Shown: piece after piece, positions 14,980-21,842 of the stretch
Layout: each line of letters begins with the position of its first letter
How positions within the stretch are numbered: position 1 is the stretch's first letter
DNA from: a bacterium
Lineage (GTDB): Bacteria > Eremiobacterota > Eremiobacteria > Baltobacterales > Baltobacteraceae
Assembly (NCBI GenBank): GCA_021782295.1
Contig: JAJXVC010000009.1
Location: forward strand, 1-22,398
Reading direction: 5' to 3'
DNA: 22,398 nucleotides
Position numbers and translations under genes: made by a program
The notes under the pieces: model-generated
What the model saw: only the letters and a program-made list of their open reading frames with translations
What the model was told of the DNA's origin: nothing
Database searches by the model: none

Positions 14980-16379
14980 GCCGCCGGACGCACTACGACC
15001 TTGTGGTGATCGGCGCGGGCAGCGGCGGCTATGCTGCGGCACGGACCGCACGCGATCTCGGTGCGCGCGTGGGCATCGTCGATCGCGGCCCGCTCGGGGG
15101 ACTCTGCATACTGCGGGGATGCATGCCGAGCAAAGCGCTTCTTGCCAGCAGCGATCGCGTGCAAGCGATTCGCACCGCGGTGGCACTCGGCATCACCACC
15201 GGCGAACCGCGTATCGACATGTCGTATATTGCGGCGCGCAAACGGGCATTGGTCGGCGAGTTTGCCGCCGATCGCATCGACGGGATCGAGCGTTTTCCGT
15301 TGCATCGCGGTCAAGCGCGCTTCGTCAGCGAGCGCGAACTCGCCGTCGATAACGAATTGCTCGAGGCCGATACCTTCATTATTGCAACGGGGAGTGTCGT
15401 CGCGCCGCCGGCGCTTCCGGGCTTGCTGGAGACGGGTTTTCTCGATAGCGACGCGTTGCTCGAGATGGAGCGCATTCCGGAATCGGCGATCGTCCTCGGC
15501 GGCGGCTACGTCGGCTGCGAGCTCGGTCAGTTTCTTTCGCGCATGGGTGCGCGGACGCAGGTCGTCATTCGCGGCGAGCACCTCCTTTCCGGAACCGATA
15601 CCGATGTCGGCGAGACGCTCACCGAGGCATTCCGCAACGAAGGGATCGCCGTTCATCTGCGCTCGCGGATGCAATCGGTGCGTAAAGAGCGCGGCCGCAA
15701 GATCGTGCGCTTAGAGCGTGATGGGATTGCGCTCGATGTCGATGCCGAGGAGATTTTTTATTGCTTGGGGCGCGTGCCGAATATCGCGGGGCTCGATCTC
15801 GAGCGCACGGGCGTTAAGGCGCATGCCGTCTCCGGTATCGAAATCGATTCCGCCATGCGCACGAGCAATCCGCGCATCTTCGCCGTCGGCGATGTTACCG
15901 GCGAGTTCCTTTTGGTGCACGTAGCGATCTATCAGGGCGAGATCGCCGCGCGCAACGCTCTGTCCGGCGGCGATGAGCGAGCCGATTATCGTTTGCAACG
16001 TTCGCATACGATTTTTACCGAACCGCAGATTGCCGTCGCCGGTGCGACGGAGAAAGAGTTGCAGCGCGCGGGGACGCCGTATGTCTCGGGGCGTTATGCA
16101 TTTGCCGAGCACGGAAAGGCGATGTGCCTTGGAAAGACCGACGGGTTCGTAAAAATGCTCGCCGACCCGAAGGACGGGCGTATTTTGGGTGCGGCCTGCA
16201 TCGGCCCCGAAGCCTCGGAGTTGATTCACGAGGTCATCGTCGCGATGCACTTCGATGCGACGGTCGAGCAGTTTGCGAAAATTCCGCATCTCCACCCCAC
16301 GCTCGCCGAAATTTGGACCTACCCCGCTGAAGAGTGTGCCGAAAAAATCGGCGCGAGCGTCGTCGGTGCAGAGCGATAG
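14976..16379 (+). CDS. Class I pyridine nucleotide-disulfide oxidoreductase (dihydrolipoamide dehydrogenase/glutathione reductase-like)
   Basis: Flavoprotein of 467 residues. The FAD Rossmann motif is GAGSGG (13-18). The redox-active pair is Cys44 and Cys49 in GGLCILRGCMPSK. The nucleotide-binding motif is GGGYVG (175-180), and the second FAD segment is RIFAVGDVTG. The C-terminal dimer domain holds HLHPTLAE with His440 and Glu445, the catalytic dyad used by lipoamide and glutathione reductases. At the end of the second beta strand of the nucleotide domain the usual acidic residue is replaced by Ile198 followed by Arg199, as in glutathione reductase, which hints at NADPH rather than NADH. No 2-oxoacid dehydrogenase genes are adjacent, so it is unlikely to be the ordinary E3 subunit. 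Substrate is unknown. It overlaps glpX by four bases and the amidase gene by fourteen. Confidence 0.88.
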   Translation: MSRRTHYDLVVIGAGSGGYAAARTARDLGARVGIVDRGPLGGLCILRGCMPSKALLASSDRVQAIRTAVALGITTGEPRIDMSYIAARKRALVGEFAADRIDGIERFPLHRGQARFVSERELAVDNELLEADTFIIATGSVVAPPALPGLLETGFLDSDALLEMERIPESAIVLGGGYVGCELGQFLSRMGARTQVVIRGEHLLSGTDTDVGETLTEAFRNEGIAVHLRSRMQSVRKERGRKIVRLERDGIALDVDAEEIFYCLGRVPNIAGLDLERTGVKAHAVSGIEIDSAMRTSNPRIFAVGDVTGEFLLVHVAIYQGEIAARNALSGGDERADYRLQRSHTIFTEPQIAVAGATEKELQRAGTPYVSGRYAFAEHGKAMCLGKTDGFVKMLADPKDGRILGAACIGPEASELIHEVIVAMHFDATVEQFAKIPHLHPTLAEIWTYPAEECAEKIGASVVGAER

Positions 16380-17292
16380 CCGAGCCCCGCGCGCGCGTAT
16401 AGCGCTCGTACAGAGCAAACCGCGCAAGGGCGACTACGTAGAAAATCTCGCCGCGTTGCGGGCGGTCTTCGCCCAACTCGCCGCGCTCGATGCTTCGCCG
16501 CAACTCGTCGTTCTGCCGGAAGCTGCGCTCACCGGATACTTCCTCGAGGGAGCCGTCTACGAAGCGGCGCGAACGGCCGAGCGATTCGGGCACGAACTTT
16601 CTTCACTCTGGCGCGACGTTGCCGGGCAGCGTCCGGTGGAGATCGTCGCGGGTTTCTACGAAGTCGAGAACGGATCGTATTATAACAGCGCGATTTGGTT
16701 GGCGCTCGACGAAAAAGAGACGCGCATCCTCCACGTTCATCGCAAACTGTTTCTTCCCACCTACGGCGTTTTCGACGAAGAACGTTTTCTTTCGCGCGGC
16801 AATCGCGTGCAGGTTTTCGATTCTCCGTTGCTCGGCACGACGGCGATGTTGATCTGCGAGGATATCTGGCATTCGATGCTCCCGACGATCGCTGCGCTCA
16901 AAGGCGCCCGTTCGATCGTCGTTCCGAGCGCGGCGCCCGGTCGCGGGATCGAGGGCAAGGGCGAGTTACTCTCCGTCACGCGCTGGCGTGATCTGCTGCG
17001 TGGGACAGCGATGGAGCACGGGTGTTTCGTTCTCTACGCGGGGCTTGCGGGCTTTGAGGGCGGGAAGGGCATGACCGGTTCCTCGTGCGCGATCGGCCCT
17101 GACGGCACGATGTTGGTAAAAGCCGAGGGCGACGATGCGTGCATCGTACGCGCGGAGCTGCTTCTCGATGACGTCGAGATCGCGCGCGCGAATCTTCCCT
17201 TGCTCGCCGATCTGCGCACGGTACTCCCCGATCTGCTGGCCGATGAGGAGTTGCCCTGGGTGCGAGGGCGCAGCGATGCTGCCGATCGTTGA
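16366..17292 (+). CDS. Nitrilase-superfamily amidase, probable glutaminase partner of NadE
   Basis: Carbon-nitrogen hydrolase of 308 residues from GTG 16366. The catalytic triad is Glu52 (LPEAALTGY), Lys127 (HRKLFLPTYGVFDE) and Cys164 (LICEDIWH). The wording around Lys and Cys resembles the glutaminase domain of glutamine-dependent NAD synthetases, where PNYGVFDE and LICEDIW are typical, more than that of biotin or omega-amidases. The very next gene, overlapping by 17 bases, is a NAD synthetase lacking such a domain. The pair therefore probably forms a two-subunit glutamine-dependent enzyme: this protein frees ammonia from glutamine and NadE uses it. The frame is open upstream from 16255, but that would intrude far into the preceding gene. 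No good ribosome binding site precedes the GTG, so coupling by overlap is likely. An unrelated amidase role cannot be excluded. Confidence 0.82.
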   Translation: MQSDSRAPRARIALVQSKPRKGDYVENLAALRAVFAQLAALDASPQLVVLPEAALTGYFLEGAVYEAARTAERFGHELSSLWRDVAGQRPVEIVAGFYEVENGSYYNSAIWLALDEKETRILHVHRKLFLPTYGVFDEERFLSRGNRVQVFDSPLLGTTAMLICEDIWHSMLPTIAALKGARSIVVPSAAPGRGIEGKGELLSVTRWRDLLRGTAMEHGCFVLYAGLAGFEGGKGMTGSSCAIGPDGTMLVKAEGDDACIVRAELLLDDVEIARANLPLLADLRTVLPDLLADEELPWVRGRSDAADR

Positions 17293-18127
17293 TCCGCCGC
17301 CGCGCGACCCATACGCTGCCCCCAAGATCGATCCCGAGGTAGCGGCACGTTGGCTCGTTGCCTTTCTGCGCGACGAATGTGTCGAGCGTCGCGGCATCAA
17401 GCATGCCGTTGTCGGGCTCTCGGGTGGGGTCGATTCAGCGGTCACCGCCTATCTTTGCGCGCGCGCGCTGGGGCCGCAGAACGTGCATCTCATCCGCATG
17501 CCCTATCGACTCTCGAGCGTAGCGAGCCTTGACGACGCGCAACTCGTCATCGATGCGCTCGGAGCGGTCGCGCGAACCATCGATATTAGCGCCGCGGTCG
17601 ACGGCTATCTGCAGTACGAGCCCGATGCCGACCCGCGCCGGCGCGGAAATGTCCTCGCGCGCACGCGAATGCTCGTGCTTTTCGATCAATCGGCGAAGCT
17701 CGCCGCTTTACCGATCGGTACCGGAAATAAGACCGAACGGCTTCTCGGCTATTTCACGTGGCATGCCGACGACACACCACCGATCAATCCGCTCGGCGAT
17801 CTCTTTAAGACGCAGGTCTGGGAGCTCGCACGCTACCTCGGCGTTCCCGCGCCGCTGATCGAGAAAGCGCCGAGCGCCGATCTGGAAGCGAACCAGACCG
17901 ACGAGGGCGATCTCGGCATTCGCTATCCGCGCGCCGACGCGATTCTTGCATCGATGTTGCTCGGATATCGCGACGAGCAACTCACGGCGCGCGGCTTCGA
18001 CGCCGCGGAGGTTGCGCTCGTGCGACGACGCCTGGAGGGTACGCATTGGAAACGCCACCTGCCGACGACCGCGATGCTGAGCGATACCGCGATCAACGAA
18101 TTTTATCTGCGCCCGGTGGATTTCTAA
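17276..18127 (+). CDS. nadE: NAD synthetase (ammonia-using catalytic subunit type)
   Basis: Final step of NAD synthesis: ATP-dependent amidation of nicotinate adenine dinucleotide. The 283-residue protein has the PP-loop SGGVDS at residues 49-54. It also has GTGNKTERLLGYFTWHAD and INPLGDLFKTQVWELARYLG, then the flexible loop segment KAPSADLEANQTDEGDLGI. All are NadE signatures. It corresponds to the synthetase domain alone, without the fused N-terminal glutaminase of large bacterial NadE. The upstream amidase gene fills that gap. ATG 17276 is supported by GAGGG at 17264-17268, seven bases upstream, and makes a 17-base overlap with the amidase gene. The stop overlaps the next start by one base (TAATG). 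This is a firm identification; use of glutamine through the amidase is inference from context. Confidence 0.94.
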   Translation: MLPIVDPPPRDPYAAPKIDPEVAARWLVAFLRDECVERRGIKHAVVGLSGGVDSAVTAYLCARALGPQNVHLIRMPYRLSSVASLDDAQLVIDALGAVARTIDISAAVDGYLQYEPDADPRRRGNVLARTRMLVLFDQSAKLAALPIGTGNKTERLLGYFTWHADDTPPINPLGDLFKTQVWELARYLGVPAPLIEKAPSADLEANQTDEGDLGIRYPRADAILASMLLGYRDEQLTARGFDAAEVALVRRRLEGTHWKRHLPTTAMLSDTAINEFYLRPVDF

Positions 18128-18744
18128 TGAAACCCGTTATTCCGTTCTATCCGGTGAGTTTGAATCTGAAAGGTCGTCGATGCATCGTGATCGGTGCGGC
18201 GGACGACCGGGAGGCGATCGAAAAGGCCGCCGCGTTGGAAGAGAGCGGAGCCGATCTTCTCCGGCTCACCGATCCCTCGACGATTCGCGAGAGCGACGTC
18301 AGCGATGCGTTTTTCGTGATCTCGACGCCGCAGGACGAACGGCTCTCGGCACGGCTGCGCGAGTACGCCGATCGCCATCGTTTTTTACTCTGCTGTATCG
18401 ATCAGCCGCGCTACGGCATCGTCGCAATGGCGGCGACGGCAAAAGCCGGACCGGTGCGCATCTCGGTCTCCACGACCGGGCTCGCGCCGCGCGTTGGGAA
18501 AAATCTCCGCGCCGCGCTGCAACGCGCGATGGACGGCACCTTCGAACGTTTTATTGAGTGCCTTGCGACGCAGAAGGAGCGTATTCGAAGACGTTATGGT
18601 GCTCCCGAACAGGGAGGCATCCGTCGAAAGGAGATGATCCGTATCGCCGACGGATTCGATGCAGAAATCGATTTTCGTTATCCGGAATGGTTTGAAGACG
18701 AACTCGCAATTTCGTTCGCTCCGCAGGTACTCGAAGATGAGTAA
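18127..18744 (+). CDS. Divergent precorrin-2 dehydrogenase/sirohydrochlorin ferrochelatase-like protein (CysG-N/Met8 family)
   Basis: A 205-residue protein resembling the N-terminal part of siroheme synthase, which oxidises precorrin-2 with NAD and may insert iron. Matches are FYPVSLNLKGRRCIVIGAA at the start, FVISTPQDERLSARLREYA, Asp92 in CCIDQP (equivalent to the catalytic Asp of CysG/Met8), RISVSTTGLAPRVGKNLRAA with the family Ser (113 or 115), and a helical C-terminal part. Two oddities stand out. The glycine-rich dinucleotide loop, normally GGG-x-VA, reads GAADDREA, and the stretch between strand 2 and the VIST strand is about 20 residues shorter than in CysG. Its NAD use may therefore be changed or lost. 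No hemA or other siroheme gene is adjacent; it sits between nadE and cinA. Start ATG overlaps the nadE stop by one base. Confidence 0.75.
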   Translation: MKPVIPFYPVSLNLKGRRCIVIGAADDREAIEKAAALEESGADLLRLTDPSTIRESDVSDAFFVISTPQDERLSARLREYADRHRFLLCCIDQPRYGIVAMAATAKAGPVRISVSTTGLAPRVGKNLRAALQRAMDGTFERFIECLATQKERIRRRYGAPEQGGIRRKEMIRIADGFDAEIDFRYPEWFEDELAISFAPQVLEDE

Positions 18745-19984
18745 CGTCGAACTCGTCGCGGTCGGAACGGAGTTGTTGCTCGGACAACTCGTCGACACCA
18801 ATACCGCGCATATCGCCGCAACGCTAGCAGAAAACGGCATCGACTGCTATGCAAGCCACGCCGTCGGCGATAATCGCGAGCGGATCGCTCATTTGGTACG
18901 CGAGGTCCTGGAGCGCGCCGATGGGCTTATCTCGACCGGGGGCCTCGGCCCGACCGTCGACGACCTCACGAAAGAGGCGGTTGCGGATGCTTTCGGGCTC
19001 GAACTCGTGCTCGATCCCGCCGCGCTTGCCGAGATCGAGGGTTTCTTTGCCTCGATCGGGCGCACGATGCGCGAAAATAATCGGAAGCAGGCCTTTCTGC
19101 CGCGCGGAAGTTTTCCGCTCGTCAATCCGCACGGGACCGCACCCGGATTTATCGCGTTTCGCGCCGACGGGAAGTTCGCCGCCTGCATGCCCGGCGTTCC
19201 GCGCGAGATGAAACCGATGCTGGCGGAGCGCCTATTGCCGTGGTTACGTTCGCATTTCGAAGTGCGCGAAGGCATCGTGACGCGCGTGTTACACACGGTC
19301 AATATCGGCGAATCGGAGATCGATCATCGCATCGCCGATCTCTTTACTTCTTCGGAGAACCCGAAGATCGCCGTGCTCGCACACGATTATCGCTGCGATG
19401 TAAAAATTATGGCGAAAGCCGCCTCTGCAGAGAGCGCGCTTGCATCGATCGCACCGCTGGAAGAAGAGCTGCGTTCGCGCCTTCAGGGGCATGTCTTCGG
19501 CATCGATGCGATGACGTTGGAGGGGGCGGTTCTCGCGGCGCTCGACGAACGCGCGGAGCGCCTTGCCGTCGCTGAATCCTGTACCGGCGGGCGGATCGCG
19601 GCGGCGATCACCGCCGTCCCCGGTGCGTCGCGGCGCTTTCTCGGCGGAGTGGTCGCCTACGACAACGCGGTGAAGCAGACCCAACTTGGGGTGCCCGAGG
19701 AGACGCTCGCGCGTTTCGGTGCGGTCAGCGAGGAGTGCGCGCTCGCGATGGCACGCGGTGTCCGCGCCCGATTGGGCGCCGAGATCGGCATCGCGACGAC
19801 CGGAATCGCGGGTCCGGAGGGTGGGAGCGCGGAGAAGCCGGTCGGAACGCTCTGCGTCGCCTTCGTCGGCCCGCGCAGGGAGCGGGCATGGACGCTGCAA
19901 TTGCGCGGCGATCGAGCGGCGATTCAGGCGCGGGCAACCACCGCCGCGCTCGGCCTGCTCTGGCGCGAGGTGAAGATCTCGTAA
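18737..19984 (+). CDS. cinA: CinA: N-terminal MoCF/COG1058 domain plus C-terminal NMN deamidase domain
   Basis: Two-domain protein of 415 residues. The N-terminal half is the molybdopterin-binding-like COG1058 domain, which in some homologues is an ADP-ribose pyrophosphatase, with VELVAVGTELLLGQLVDTN and STGGLGPTVDDLTKEAVADA. The C-terminal CinA/PncC domain (about 255-410) has AESCTGG (residues 279-285), the active-site Ser281, GGVVAYDNAVKQTQLGV and TTGIAGPEGGSAEKPVGT. This domain deamidates nicotinamide mononucleotide to nicotinate mononucleotide, recycling NMN into NAD. The gene ends the operon that also carries nadE, which matches an NAD salvage role better than a link to competence. The ATG at 18737 overlaps the previous gene by 8 bases. 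An in-frame upstream start at 18659 would lie deep in that gene. The family assignment is firm. Confidence 0.94.
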   Translation: MSNVELVAVGTELLLGQLVDTNTAHIAATLAENGIDCYASHAVGDNRERIAHLVREVLERADGLISTGGLGPTVDDLTKEAVADAFGLELVLDPAALAEIEGFFASIGRTMRENNRKQAFLPRGSFPLVNPHGTAPGFIAFRADGKFAACMPGVPREMKPMLAERLLPWLRSHFEVREGIVTRVLHTVNIGESEIDHRIADLFTSSENPKIAVLAHDYRCDVKIMAKAASAESALASIAPLEEELRSRLQGHVFGIDAMTLEGAVLAALDERAERLAVAESCTGGRIAAAITAVPGASRRFLGGVVAYDNAVKQTQLGVPEETLARFGAVSEECALAMARGVRARLGAEIGIATTGIAGPEGGSAEKPVGTLCVAFVGPRRERAWTLQLRGDRAAIQARATTAALGLLWREVKIS

Positions 19985-20004
19985 CGTTTGGTGACCGGTG
20001 GGAA

Positions 20005-20031
20005 TGAAACGAATCGCGCGGGGGTAACGTC
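20005..20031 (+). promoter_or_regulatory. Candidate ECF-sigma-type promoter before the subtilisin-like lipoprotein gene
   Basis: TGAAAC at 20005-20010 and CGTC at 20028-20031 are separated by 17 bases. This matches the Bacillus-type ECF promoter pattern (TGAAAC, 16-17 bases, CGTC or CGTA). The gap between cinA and this gene is only 49 bases, and a start about seven bases after CGTC would fall near 20037-20040. The mRNA would then begin at or just before the second or third in-frame ATG (20040, 20043). The organism's own ECF consensus is unknown, and GGGGG at 20020-20024 could instead be a ribosome binding site for ATG 20034 on a cinA read-through transcript. Confidence 0.4.
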
Positions 20032-20033
20032 TA

Positions 20034-21800
20034 ATGGCTATGATGAGTCTTCGTACCGCGCTTGCGGCGCTGCTCTCCATTTCGCTTCTCGCCGCGTGCG
20101 GCGGAGGCGGCATCGGTTCGATCATCGGCGGCATCGTGCCGACGCCCGCCCCGACAACTGCGCCGACGATCGGGTATAGCTGCCCGAGCAGCGTGAACGG
20201 GACGAGTACGGGGCGGATGACGGCATCGCTCGCCTCGTTCGGCAGCGATGCGATCCGGAAAGCACCGGCGAAGGAGCAATCGCAGCCGAGTACGATTCCA
20301 ACACTGTTGGAGGTCGTTCGTAGCGCGGCCGGCGCGACGAGCGCGCGCGGAACGCTCTCCACGCAGATCGCGCGTGCCGGTGGCAGCGTGACGCAACGCT
20401 TTCTGTTCTCGCGCGTTGGAACCAGCGTCGATCTTGTCGCCGTCGATGCCGCAAAGAGCGCGGCGCTTGCCGCGCAATTACGCCGGCTTCCAGGCGTTAC
20501 GGCGGTGGTGCCGATGGGCCGGCGCTACACGCAGGGCGTCGTCGCGCCGGTGACGACCAACGATCCCTATTTCCACGGTTTCCCGGGCTCGACGGCGCCG
20601 TATTACGAGGCCGGAAATCCCGCGCCGAGCCCATCACCCGGAACGAGCCTGCCCGGGCAATGGGATATGCACGCGATCTCGCTCGGCCACGCGTGGGCCT
20701 ACGCAAACGCCGCCGATGCTCCCGCCGGTTATCAGAACGCCGATGCAACGGGAAATTCCGCGGTCCGGATCGCGATCGTCGATACCGGAGCCGATGTGAC
20801 GCATCCCGAGTTGCAATCGAAGGTCGTCTATACGCATTGCTTTATCACCAATATCAACACCGGCGTGCAATCGAGTTCGAATTACGTGACCGATCTCGAC
20901 GGGCATGGGACCGATGTTGCCGGAATCGCTGCAGCGGACGTCAATAATAGCCTCGGCTTCGTCGGCGTCGGTGGCAATGTCTCGCTCATCATCGAGCGCG
21001 TCTTTCCGTCGCCGCCTTCGAACTGCACCTCACAACTCGGCACGAACCCGCAGGCCTGTAGTACGAGCGCATCGACTGCCGATATCGCCTCGGGCATCGG
21101 CGATGCCGTCGCGCATGGTGCGAACGTCATCAATTTGAGTATCGGTGCAAGTTGCGCGGGCGGTGACGATCCGCTCGAAGCGAACGCCGTTGCCAACGCC
21201 ATTGCCTCCGGTGTCGTCGTCGTCGCCGCCTCCGGAAACTCCGGCAGCGCCGCGCTCGACGCGCCTGCTTGCGACACGGGCGTGATCGCGGTCGGCGCGA
21301 GTGCGCTCTCCGACGGTTACCCCAACGGCACCTATAGTAGCGGCGCACCGGGAAGCCCGAGTACTCCGGTCGAGTATGTTGCCTCGTACTCCAACTATCA
21401 GGCGGGAAGCACGACCTGGGGCCTCGTCGCCCCCGGCGGCGACCCTGCGAACCTCGGCCCCGGCGTCGACGATCTGCATTGGATCGAGAATATCTACTCG
21501 AGCACCGCAATGGGTGGTGCGACCTGTACGCCGGACTTCGAGGCCTCCGCAGGTTCACCGGGCGATTGTCGCGTTCTTATCGCCGGAACCTCGCAGGCGA
21601 CACCGCATGTTTCGGGAGCCGCAGCGTTGCTGCTCTCGGTAAAACCGAGTCTTACGCCGACCCAGGTTCGGAACTATCTCTGCAGCGATGCGTACGTGCT
21701 TCCCAGTGTGAGCGCGGCGGCGCAGGGCTGCGGGAGGCTCGATATCTATCGCGCAATGGCCGACGTTCTGGGCGACCCGAATCTTCCGGCCGCCCAATAG
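20034..21800 (+). CDS. Subtilisin-family (S8) serine protease lipoprotein
   Basis: Exported protease of 588 residues. The signal peptide ends in lipobox LAAC (Cys22), followed by a GGGG/Pro-Thr tether. Residues near 100-165 look like an I9-type inhibitor prodomain, ending in LPGVTAVVPMGRRYTQG, with TNDPYF at the usual junction. The catalytic domain carries Asp250 (IVDTGADVTHPE), His291 (DGHGTDVAGIAA), the oxyanion Asn402 (AASGNSG) and Ser520 (AGTSQATPHVSGAAALL), so the active site is complete. The His-Ser distance (229 residues) is longer than in compact subtilisins. About nine cysteines in the mature protein suggest disulfides. In-frame ATGs at 20034, 20040 and 20043 all give a usable signal peptide. 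It is probably anchored in the envelope and degrades or processes exported proteins; substrates are unknown. Confidence 0.93.
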   Translation: MAMMSLRTALAALLSISLLAACGGGGIGSIIGGIVPTPAPTTAPTIGYSCPSSVNGTSTGRMTASLASFGSDAIRKAPAKEQSQPSTIPTLLEVVRSAAGATSARGTLSTQIARAGGSVTQRFLFSRVGTSVDLVAVDAAKSAALAAQLRRLPGVTAVVPMGRRYTQGVVAPVTTNDPYFHGFPGSTAPYYEAGNPAPSPSPGTSLPGQWDMHAISLGHAWAYANAADAPAGYQNADATGNSAVRIAIVDTGADVTHPELQSKVVYTHCFITNINTGVQSSSNYVTDLDGHGTDVAGIAAADVNNSLGFVGVGGNVSLIIERVFPSPPSNCTSQLGTNPQACSTSASTADIASGIGDAVAHGANVINLSIGASCAGGDDPLEANAVANAIASGVVVVAASGNSGSAALDAPACDTGVIAVGASALSDGYPNGTYSSGAPGSPSTPVEYVASYSNYQAGSTTWGLVAPGGDPANLGPGVDDLHWIENIYSSTAMGGATCTPDFEASAGSPGDCRVLIAGTSQATPHVSGAAALLLSVKPSLTPTQVRNYLCSDAYVLPSVSAAAQGCGRLDIYRAMADVLGDPNLPAAQ

Positions 21801-21842
21801 GCGCGCAAAGAACTCGCACGCGCCGACACGAATAGGGCCGCG

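Noticed and set aside
16255..16365. Upstream ATG start for the amidase at 16255
   Set aside because: It would add 37 Arg/Ser-rich residues read out of frame from the oxidoreductase gene; the nitrilase fold begins at about residue 10 from GTG 16366.
19289..20362. Long minus-strand open frame (357 codons) across the cinA end and the S8 gene start
   Set aside because: It lies antisense to two well supported genes, crosses their intergenic gap and its translation is Arg-rich with no recognisable motif; typical of shadow frames in GC-rich DNA.
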